Assembly: GCA_028532815.1 (NCBI GenBank)
Contig: JAQQAS010000024.1
Location: 1 to 54,284 of the forward strand
Length of the DNA stretch: 54,284 bases
Direction of reading: 5' to 3'
DNA from: Pleomorphochaeta sp.
GTDB lineage: Bacteria > Spirochaetota > Spirochaetia > Sphaerochaetales > Sphaerochaetaceae
Shown here: one piece after another, positions 47,327 through 54,284 of the stretch
Layout: each line of letters opens with the position of its first letter
Numbering within the stretch: the stretch's first letter is position 1
Program-made: the position numbers and the translations under genes
Notes under the pieces: generated by a model
What the model was told of the DNA's origin: nothing
What the model saw: only the letters and a program-made list of their open reading frames with translations
Databases searched by the model: none

Positions 47327-48619
47327 ATGAGTATTACTAAAAAGAAATTATTTTTATCATGGGTTCCCCTTGCTGTAATGTGGATTGTTATGGCAACAGA
47401 ACAACCTTTGATTACAAGTTTTATATCAAGATTGCCAGATGCAACTAATCAATTAGCTGCATTTGGTTATTCTTTTGCCCTAGCGTTATTTATTGAAGGT
47501 CCAGTTATTCAAATGTTATCTGCTGGAACTGCTATTACAAAAAGTGTCAGTTCTTATAAGAAAATATTAAAAATAATGCATGCCTTGGCAATAATAACAA
47601 CGAGCTTACATTTGTTTTTCTGTATTCCTGCTGTATTTAACTTTATAGCATTGAACATATTTGATTTACCATTAGAGTTACTAGATAGTGCATATTGGTG
47701 TTTCTTTGTATTAATCCCTTGGCCTGCAACTATTGGATATAGAAGATTATGGCAAGGGGTAATGATTAAGCACGATAGAAGTAAATATGTTCCAATGGTT
47801 ATGTATATTCGTCTTATATTGGCATTTATTGTATTATTTATTGGATTACAACTAAATAATATGAGAGGAGCAATACTAGGTGGAATAACTCTTTCTTTAG
47901 GTGTTATTTCAGGAATGATATCTTCTTATCTACTTGCAAAACCTGCAATTGATAAACTAGAACAAACAGATAGTGAAAATTTAAGTTTAAAACAAATGGT
48001 AAATTTTTATATCCCATTAGCTATTACTTCCTGGATAACCTTAGGTATTAGGCCATTATTAAATCTGGGAATTACTAAAGGGTTATATCCGGTAGAATCT
48101 TTAGCAGTCTGGCCAGTTGTATTAGCATATCTTTTCTTATACACCTCAATAAGCCAATCATTACAAGAAATAATCATTGCTCAATATAAAAAAGAAAACT
48201 TAAAAGTAATAAAAAGTTTTGTAAATAATGTAGCTGTTTTTTTAATGGGTTTATATATCGTTGTATATTTAATAAAACCACTCTGGGGACTTTGGTTTAT
48301 AAACGTTTCTAAATTACCTAATGAATTGTTAATGTACTTACCAATTTCATTAGGAGTAATGATTGTTCTACCGTTCTTTAGTGCAAAAATTGCTCTCTAT
48401 AGAGCAATATTGGTTGCTGAGAGACAAACTACATCAATTACAATTGGAGTTTTTATTAACGTTGCAACATTATTGTTATCTATTTTGTTATTACCTCTAA
48501 TATTTAAAGTTGCGGGAGTATATATTGCTGCATTTGCTTACGTATTATCTTTTACCTTTGAGGTGTTATTCTTGTTTGTAAGAGTTAAATATTTAAAAAA
48601 GCTTAATTATATTTCTTAA
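47327..48619 (+). CDS. MATE/MOP-superfamily-like membrane transporter
   Basis: 430 residues with about twelve hydrophobic segments. It resembles the MATE-related branch that includes ANK-like proteins: EQPLITSFISRLPDATNQLAAFGYSFALALFIEGPVIQMLSAGTA near the start, and WPATIGYRRLWQGVMIKHDRS. The substrate cannot be read from the sequence. No SD is visible before the ATG (GCACACATT). Its last 17 bases overlap the convergent GerMN gene. Confidence 0.75.
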   Translation: MSITKKKLFLSWVPLAVMWIVMATEQPLITSFISRLPDATNQLAAFGYSFALALFIEGPVIQMLSAGTAITKSVSSYKKILKIMHALAIITTSLHLFFCIPAVFNFIALNIFDLPLELLDSAYWCFFVLIPWPATIGYRRLWQGVMIKHDRSKYVPMVMYIRLILAFIVLFIGLQLNNMRGAILGGITLSLGVISGMISSYLLAKPAIDKLEQTDSENLSLKQMVNFYIPLAITSWITLGIRPLLNLGITKGLYPVESLAVWPVVLAYLFLYTSISQSLQEIIIAQYKKENLKVIKSFVNNVAVFLMGLYIVVYLIKPLWGLWFINVSKLPNELLMYLPISLGVMIVLPFFSAKIALYRAILVAERQTTSITIGVFINVATLLLSILLLPLIFKVAGVYIAAFAYVLSFTFEVLFLFVRVKYLKKLNYIS

Positions 48620-49157
48620 TTAATTCTTTATCTTGGTTATAAAGATTTCCTTCAATTAAAAGAAAAAATTTTGCTTCGCTATTTATAGATAAAGCTTGAG
48701 CCTTAAGCTGTTGGTAGCATAGAGAGAAATTGTCACTATTTAATATTTCTTTGGAAACATTAACATACGTGGCTTTTTCTTTTGAAGTTACCCCAATCAG
48801 TTGGGTTTCATTAGGAATAAATGAAACACAATATTTTTTAAGGGCTATTAAAGGAGGGGATAGTAATTGATATTCAAAACTATCATGAACAAAGTCACTT
48901 CTATTGCTGCCTGTATATTTGAAACTTATAATATTGTTATCCATAGATACAAAGAAAAGAGTATAGTCTCTATAATTTGATTGTTCACTATTAAGCATTG
49001 CTTGATTTACTAACTCAATAGCATTTGAATCAACAATAGCCTGTCTCACTTTTGGTAAAAAAATCAATAATTCTATGATTGTCAAAATCACAAAAGAAAT
49101 TATAATATATAGAACAATTTTTTTTTTATCATTAATTTGAGAATTATTTCTTTTCAT
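48603..49157 (-). CDS. GerMN-domain membrane-anchored protein
   Basis: 184 residues. One N-terminal membrane helix (IVLYIIISFVILTIIELLIFL, about 14-34) is followed by an extracytoplasmic domain. TLFFVSMDNNIISFKY, then TQLIGVTSKEKATYVNVSKEILNS and a final AKFFLLIEG follow the GerMN pattern, first known in spore germination protein GerM but common in non-sporeformers. The function here is unknown. Convergent with, and overlapping by 17 bases, the MATE-like gene; divergent from ptsI. Confidence 0.7.
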   Translation of the reverse strand: MKRNNSQINDKKKIVLYIIISFVILTIIELLIFLPKVRQAIVDSNAIELVNQAMLNSEQSNYRDYTLFFVSMDNNIISFKYTGSNRSDFVHDSFEYQLLSPPLIALKKYCVSFIPNETQLIGVTSKEKATYVNVSKEILNSDNFSLCYQQLKAQALSINSEAKFFLLIEGNLYNQDKELIKKYN

Positions 49158-49226
49158 ATCTTTATATTATAATAAATAATTAGAATAATCGACACTTTAC
49201 AAGGCTAAAAATAGAACGTAAAATAA

Positions 49227-50975
49227 ATGCATATGAGAATACTCAATGGTATAGCAGCTTCTGGGGGGATATCATGTGGTAAAGCTTTAGTTTTTACCCA
49301 TAATAGTCTAGAGGTAAGCAGAGAAAAAATTGAACCTGAGAAGGTTAAGGAAGAATTAGAAAAGTTTGATATTGCTGTTGAAAAAAGCATGAAAGAAACC
49401 CAAGCTTTATTTGATTCTATTGATGATGATACAAGAAAAGAGATATTAGAAACTCATATCATTATGCTTCAAGATCCAGAATATCTTTCTGAGATTAAGG
49501 ATTCAATAAGTATTCACTATCAAAATGCAGCTTGGGCTGTTGAAAGTGTTACAGCCTCATTAATTGCAACTTTAGAATCAAGTGATATAGAGATGCTTAG
49601 AGATAGAGCTATCGATTTAAGTGATATTTCTAGACTTCTTATTGAAAATTTAAGTTTTAAAAGAAGTAAGAAACTTAGTCAGATTAAAAAAGAAGTAATT
49701 TTAGTTGCAGATTCTCTTCTTCCATCAGAAATGTTAACCATAAATAAGAAATGGATTAAAGCAATTGCAGTAGATACAGGGGGAAGAACCTCCCATGTAG
49801 CAATTTTTGCTAGATCCTTTGGTATTCCAACAGTATTAGGCCTCTATGGGGCTTCTCTTAAAGCTAGAGATGGTGATGAGGTAATCCTGGATGGAAATGA
49901 AGGTCAAATTGTTATTAGACCTGAGTGGTACGTAAAAAAGAAGTTTGAAATAACTAAAGCTAATTGGGAAGCTTATCAAAAAGAATTATTAACAGTAGCA
50001 AAATTACCAGTTATATCTCCAGATAAGAAAGATTATGTTTTAAAAGCAAATATTGAGACTGCAGATGAAGTAGCCCCTTCATTAGAAAAAGGTGCTAGTG
50101 GTATAGGTTTATTTAGAAGTGAATTCTTATTTTTACAAAAAAATGGTAGTCTAAAAGAAGATGTACAATTTGAAGCATATAAAGAAGTTTTAGAAAAAAT
50201 GAATGGAAATCCAGTAACAATTAGAACAATTGATATTGGAGGTGATAAGGCTGTAGCAGGTCTAGGAATAGATGAAGAAAACCCAATTTTAGGTTGGAGA
50301 GCTATAAGATTTTGCTTAGAGAGAAAAGATATTTTTAGAATTCAGCTAAGAGCATTGTTAAGGTCTTCCATTTATGGCAAACTTCATATAATGTTCCCTA
50401 TGATTAGTGGTCTTGATGAATTAGAACAAACTTTATTAGTATATAAACAAGTTCAAGAAGAACTTAGAGCTAATAAGATACCTTTTGATGAAGATGTAAA
50501 GATAGGAACTATGATAGAAGTTCCATCTGCTGCTCTTATATCTGATGAATTAGCAAAAAGGGTTGATTTTTTCTCAATTGGAACTAATGACTTAATTCAG
50601 TATACTATAGCAGTTGATAGAGGTAATGAAAAAATAGCACATCTTTATCAACCATTTCATCCAGGAGTGTTAAGACTTATAAAGATAGTAATAGACAACG
50701 CTCATAAAGAGAATATACCAATAGGTATGTGTGGAGAAATGGCAAGTAATCCCTATGCAACAGTATTGCTTGCGGGACTTGGGTTAGATGAATTTAGTAT
50801 GAGTCCTTCTTCTCTTTTAGAGGTGAGAAAAATATTAAGAACAGTAAAATATAGTGAAGCGAAGCAAATGAGTGAAAAAGTATTAAAAATGAATTCCTCA
50901 AAAGAAATTGTTTCATATGTTAAACAATGGATGAGTAATCGCTTTGAGCATTTGCCCTCATCACACACTCTATAA
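49227..50975 (+). CDS. ptsI: Phosphoenolpyruvate-protein phosphotransferase (enzyme I)
   Basis: 582 residues. Transfers phosphate from PEP to HPr. The phospho-acceptor His190 is in GGRTSHVAIFARSFGIP. The PEP-binding domain has GIGLFRSEFLF, TIRTIDIGGDKA, MFPMISGLDEL, GTMIEVPSAAL, FSIGTNDLIQYT and GMCGEMASNP with its catalytic Cys. ptsH and sugar-specific EII genes are not nearby. No strong SD is seen; ATG at 49227 or 49233 could start. Confidence 0.95.
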   Translation: MHMRILNGIAASGGISCGKALVFTHNSLEVSREKIEPEKVKEELEKFDIAVEKSMKETQALFDSIDDDTRKEILETHIIMLQDPEYLSEIKDSISIHYQNAAWAVESVTASLIATLESSDIEMLRDRAIDLSDISRLLIENLSFKRSKKLSQIKKEVILVADSLLPSEMLTINKKWIKAIAVDTGGRTSHVAIFARSFGIPTVLGLYGASLKARDGDEVILDGNEGQIVIRPEWYVKKKFEITKANWEAYQKELLTVAKLPVISPDKKDYVLKANIETADEVAPSLEKGASGIGLFRSEFLFLQKNGSLKEDVQFEAYKEVLEKMNGNPVTIRTIDIGGDKAVAGLGIDEENPILGWRAIRFCLERKDIFRIQLRALLRSSIYGKLHIMFPMISGLDELEQTLLVYKQVQEELRANKIPFDEDVKIGTMIEVPSAALISDELAKRVDFFSIGTNDLIQYTIAVDRGNEKIAHLYQPFHPGVLRLIKIVIDNAHKENIPIGMCGEMASNPYATVLLAGLGLDEFSMSPSSLLEVRKILRTVKYSEAKQMSEKVLKMNSSKEIVSYVKQWMSNRFEHLPSSHTL

Positions 50976-51010
50976 ATTAGAGAAAATAATTTAGGTAGAT
51001 AAGGAGAAAG

Positions 51011-51026
51011 CAGAATATAAATTCTG
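51011..51026 (+). promoter_or_regulatory. Hairpin between the der SD and start
   Basis: CAGAAT (51011-51016) and ATTCTG (51021-51026) pair perfectly around ATAA. When folded, the gap from AAGGAG to the ATG shrinks from 28 to about 12 bases. Confidence 0.4.
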
Positions 51027-51034
51027 TGTTAATT

Positions 51035-52570
51035 ATGGATAGTCAACAAATACCAGTAATTTCAATTATAGGAAGGCCTAATGTAGGTAAGTCTACATTA
51101 TTTAATAGATTGGTCGGAAAAAGAAGAGCAATCACAGACCCAACTCCAGGAGTTACTAGAGACCCAATTCCAGAGAGATGTCTAATTGGAAACCATTATA
51201 TTACGTTAGTAGATAGTGGCGGGGTAAAACAAGAACTTGAAGGTCTTGATGACTTAGTAAGTCAAAAGAGTTTATCACTTTTGGATAAGAGTGATGTTAT
51301 TATCTTTATGATGGATTGTATGAGAGTAACAGCTGAGGATGAAGTTTTAATTGAAAAATTACGTCCTTATACAGATAAAGTTTTATTAGTTATAAATAAA
51401 ATCGATGATACAAATCGTGAAGATTTGATTTGGGAATATTATTCTTATGGTTTTCAAAGAGTTCTTGGAATTAGTGCCGCACATGGTCATGGAATTGAAG
51501 AATTAGAGGAAACATTATTAGGTTTATTAGATCTTGAAGAAAGATTTGAGGCACCAGAAGAAATTGAAACTGTTAAGATTGCTGTATTAGGAAAACCTAA
51601 TACAGGAAAGAGTACTCTAACTAACCTTTTAGTTGGAGAAGATGTTTCGATTGTATCAACTATTGCTGGAACTACAAGAGACGTAGTTAGAGGTGCTTTT
51701 TCATATAAATCTACAGATTTTACAATTCTAGATACAGCAGGAATCAGACGTAAAAGTAAGGTAGATGAAGATGTAGAGTATTATTCAGTAAATAGAGCAA
51801 TTAAAACAATTGATGAAGCTGATGTTATTTTATTGATGATTGATAGTGTTGAAGGTCTCTCTGATCAAGATAAAAAAATTGCTAATTTAATTGTTAGAAA
51901 AGGGAAAGGTATAATTTTAGTACTAAATAAAATTGACCAATTATCAGGTATTGCAAATGAAATTGAAGCAATCAAAGATAGAATAAGATTTTTATTCCCT
52001 ATTTTAGGTTTTGCTCCTATTACTTCAATAAGCGCATTAAATGGAACTAAAATCCCTGCCATGCTAGATACAGTTTGGGGAGTATGGAAACAATTAAATA
52101 AAAGAGTTGATACTTCAATTATTAATAATGCTCTTAAAGATTGGACAGAAAGTTATACACCTCCAAGAGGAAGTGAAGGACACTTTAAGGTTTATTATGG
52201 AACTCAAGTTAGTGCAACTCCTGTAAGATTTTTATTCTTTGTAAATAGAATAAAAGGATTTCCTGAGATATATGTTAAATACTTAAAGAACTGTATTAGA
52301 AGAGACTTAGGTTTCTCTCAAATTCCCATTGAAGTAGACTTGAGAGAAAGAAGAAGAAATCCTTCTTTAAATAAAAAAGGTGATAAACCTATATTATCTA
52401 AATATTCCACTGAAAGTAAATCAGATTCTCCTAAGACTTATCAAAAACCTAAAGCAGGAAGAGCTGTTGCTAAAAAGAAACAAAACAAACCTGGAAATAA
52501 AGCAGCATTAGGAAAAGCTATTGATAGAGCTAAGAAGTCTGAGAAAAACAGAAGAGGAAGAAAAAAATAA
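51035..52570 (+). CDS. der: Ribosome-assembly GTPase Der
   Basis: 511 residues. Two GTPase domains in tandem assist 50S maturation: G1 GRPNVGKST (about 13-21), DPTPGVTRD (G2), NKID (G4); second domain GKPNTGKST near 186, STIAGTTRD and NKID. A KH-like domain follows, and the C-terminal 65 or so residues are a Lys/Arg-rich tail. The SD AAGGAG (51001-51006) is far from the ATG but a 6-bp hairpin (51011-51026) lies between. A GTG at 51026, inside that hairpin, is an alternative start adding three residues. Confidence 0.94.
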   Translation: MDSQQIPVISIIGRPNVGKSTLFNRLVGKRRAITDPTPGVTRDPIPERCLIGNHYITLVDSGGVKQELEGLDDLVSQKSLSLLDKSDVIIFMMDCMRVTAEDEVLIEKLRPYTDKVLLVINKIDDTNREDLIWEYYSYGFQRVLGISAAHGHGIEELEETLLGLLDLEERFEAPEEIETVKIAVLGKPNTGKSTLTNLLVGEDVSIVSTIAGTTRDVVRGAFSYKSTDFTILDTAGIRRKSKVDEDVEYYSVNRAIKTIDEADVILLMIDSVEGLSDQDKKIANLIVRKGKGIILVLNKIDQLSGIANEIEAIKDRIRFLFPILGFAPITSISALNGTKIPAMLDTVWGVWKQLNKRVDTSIINNALKDWTESYTPPRGSEGHFKVYYGTQVSATPVRFLFFVNRIKGFPEIYVKYLKNCIRRDLGFSQIPIEVDLRERRRNPSLNKKGDKPILSKYSTESKSDSPKTYQKPKAGRAVAKKKQNKPGNKAALGKAIDRAKKSEKNRRGRKK

Positions 52571-53277
52571 TGTCTACTTTAAAAGAGAAAGGTATCAAGG
52601 CTATTTGCCTTGATATCGATGGGACATTATACCCTAGATCTCAGATGAATCTTCGTTTAATTCCTTCTTTTTTCCCAAACATAAGGCTTGGGTTAAAGTT
52701 TAATAAAGTTAGACAAATGTATAGAAGCACTCAAGAAATTGACTTTCCAAAAAGTGATAATCTTGAGGGCTTTTTAGAAAAACAAGCAAAACTATACTTA
52801 AATAAGAAAAATCCTACAAAAAAAGAAATTGAAAAAGTAATAAGAAAAATAGATAAACAATTTTATAAATCATGGGAAAAGACCTTTTTGTCTATTAGAG
52901 GTTATAAGAATATGCTTAAAACCTTAGAAAGAGCTAAAAAAGAAAATATTAAAATTGTTTTATTAAGTGATTTTCCTATTGCCCAGAAACCTAAAACTTT
53001 AAAAGTTGAAAATATTATTGATTTTGCAATCTCAAGTGAACAAACCGGATATCTAAAACCAAGTGAAAAACCCTTTATATATATTTGTAATAATCTAAAT
53101 TTAGATCCTAAAAGTTGTATTTATATTGGAGATAGTTATAATAAAGATATAATTGGTGCAAAAAAGATTAATATGAAAACACTTTATTTGACTAAAAAGT
53201 CCAATAAGAAAAAATATCCAGAAGCTGATTTCATTTGTAAAAATTGGTTTGAGATTGAAAAAAAGTTGTTTGAATAA
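52570..53277 (+). CDS. HAD-superfamily hydrolase
   Basis: 235 residues. Motif I is CLDIDGTLYP with Asp15 and Asp17; motif II is LLSDFP; motif III Lys lies in TGYLKPSEKPF; motif IV is YIGDSYNKDIIGAK. A cap region (about 25-110) sits between motifs I and II. The likely activity is as a phosphatase on a small phosphorylated substrate, not identifiable here. It shares one base with the der stop, so translation is coupled. Confidence 0.86.
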   Translation: MSTLKEKGIKAICLDIDGTLYPRSQMNLRLIPSFFPNIRLGLKFNKVRQMYRSTQEIDFPKSDNLEGFLEKQAKLYLNKKNPTKKEIEKVIRKIDKQFYKSWEKTFLSIRGYKNMLKTLERAKKENIKIVLLSDFPIAQKPKTLKVENIIDFAISSEQTGYLKPSEKPFIYICNNLNLDPKSCIYIGDSYNKDIIGAKKINMKTLYLTKKSNKKKYPEADFICKNWFEIEKKLFE

Positions 53278-53292
53278 GGTAGGAGGAGACTC

Positions 53293-54284
53293 TTGAATAT
53301 ATCACTTATATTACCATTTTTATTGTTTTTTTTAGCTATTATTTTTAATTTAATTGTAATTAATTATAAAGTTAATAATGATAAGCAAAACTCGGATGTT
53401 CAAAAACAAGTTTTAGATAAAGTTAGGAATGCCGAACAACATTTAAATGAAAATATTATTTTAACAGAAGAAAAAATAAGCTCTCAAAAGATAGCTGTAA
53501 ATACCCTATCTTCACAAATAGATATTAAAATTCAAGAGTTAAAATCTCATGGACAAGAATTAGCAAAGCTATCTAATACCTTAAATGAATATAGATCAAT
53601 GCTAGCTATATTAGAAGTTTCAACTAATAAAACTCATGAATGGGTTATCACAGTTAGAAATGATTGCAAAAAATTAGAAGAACTTCAAAAAGTTATTGAA
53701 GAACATCAGAAATCAACACTTGATATAATAAATTCTTATGGAGAAGCAGTAGAAAAACAAAATGCTTTCTATGGAGAATATGAAAGTAAATTAGAATTAT
53801 TAAAAAACAATTATATAAATGAAATAAATCAAAGTGTTAAGCTTGCTGAAGAAAACTTAAATTCTAAAATGATATCAATCGATCAAGTTGCAAAACAAGC
53901 CCAAAAAGATTTAGAAGAATCGAAAAAAGAATTTGATGTACTTAATATAGAGCATAAAGATTTTGCATCTCAATCTAAAGCTATTTTAGAAGAATATAAA
54001 AATGAGAGAGACTCTTCTTTGATAAAAATTAAGAAGACAATTGAAGAGGATGTTTTTAATTCTATTGATCTTCATAAATCAAAAATAACACAAGCTAATG
54101 AAGAACTTTTATCAAAATATGTAGATGAATTACAGTCTTTAAACCAAAATAAAATGGAAGAAGCAGATAATGCATTAAATTCATTAATTCAATCTATAAG
54201 CTATTTAAAAGATAATAAAGAAAAAGACGATAGAAATAAAAAAACAGAGAAAATTAAAAGGTCAAAAACTCCTTTAAAAACAGA
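53293..54284 (+). CDS. Membrane-anchored coiled-coil protein, 3' end beyond window
   Basis: Open frame from TTG (SD AGGAGGAG 6 bases upstream) to the window edge, 330 codons without a stop. One N-terminal membrane helix (LPFLLFFLAIIFNLIVI, about 7-25) is followed by more than 250 residues of Glu/Lys/Asn/Gln-rich heptad-like sequence, then a basic, low-complexity stretch (EKDDRNKKTEKIKRSKT). Spirochaetes carry long coiled-coil proteins of this sort (SpiroCoCo family), often beside HAD and der genes; that assignment is from memory and not proven here. Its role may be structural at the inner membrane. Confidence 0.7.
   Translation, partial: MNISLILPFLLFFLAIIFNLIVINYKVNNDKQNSDVQKQVLDKVRNAEQHLNENIILTEEKISSQKIAVNTLSSQIDIKIQELKSHGQELAKLSNTLNEYRSMLAILEVSTNKTHEWVITVRNDCKKLEELQKVIEEHQKSTLDIINSYGEAVEKQNAFYGEYESKLELLKNNYINEINQSVKLAEENLNSKMISIDQVAKQAQKDLEESKKEFDVLNIEHKDFASQSKAILEEYKNERDSSLIKIKKTIEEDVFNSIDLHKSKITQANEELLSKYVDELQSLNQNKMEEADNALNSLIQSISYLKDNKEKDDRNKKTEKIKRSKTPLKT

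Noticed and set aside
1-54284. CRISPR array, prophage or defence island
   Set aside because: No spaced direct repeats, phage structural genes or nuclease clusters were seen; the only mobile element is the IS.

Overview
AT-rich chromosomal segment of a spirochaete-like bacterium, probably Treponema/Spirochaetales-like; no species is claimed. The lineage call rests on gene order and a few proteins. rpmG, tRNA-Trp, secE, nusG, rplKAJL, rpoBC and rpsL-rpsG are followed directly by tuf and then rpsJ, with no fusA between rpsG and tuf. adk, map and infA are absent around secY, and rpsD is absent before rpoA. The RpoB rifampicin pocket is non-canonical at the Ser531 position, as is known for Borrelia. 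A long membrane-anchored coiled-coil protein of a spirochaete-typical kind follows der.

Layout. 1-400: the 3' end of an rRNA operon, with two tandem 5S genes. 450-3330: a methionine ABC importer (metN, metI, metQ), where metQ is separated by a leader encoding a 20-residue Met-rich peptide. 3355-5630: rmuC and an ornithine carbamoyltransferase. 5651-7703: an intact IS1182-like insertion sequence whose ends fold like terminators. 7966-11224: a TetR regulator and clpB. 11191-16447: a MobA/MocA-like nucleotidyltransferase, a DUF554 membrane protein, an SPFH/Band-7 plus Arc-like ribbon-helix-helix operon, and glycogen phosphorylase. 16598-44063: a nearly unbroken translation and transcription block with two tRNAs, 29 ribosomal protein genes, secE, secY, nusG, tuf and rpoB, rpoC, rpoA. 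44077-47290: rny, a YmdB-type phosphodiesterase and tlyA. 47327-54284: a MATE-like transporter, a GerMN-domain protein, ptsI, der, a HAD phosphatase and the start of a coiled-coil protein cut by the window edge.

Most of the window is conserved core genome, so the novelty lies in its control regions. (1) The Met-rich leader peptide before metQ looks like a ribosome-sensing methionine switch. (2) The SPFH-Arc operon has a promoter with two 8-bp palindromes one helical turn apart, which suits autoregulation by its own Arc-like protein. A perfect hairpin also covers or bridges the Shine-Dalgarno (SD) sequence of that second gene. (3) The rplK leader carries a copy of the 23S rRNA L1-binding motif, which predicts L1 feedback. 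(4) tuf has a leader of about 270 nt with several hairpins. (5) tRNA-Trp is enclosed in a perfect 8-bp flanking stem.

No CRISPR array, prophage, replication origin or obvious defence island was seen. All calls are from reading the sequence; no search was run.
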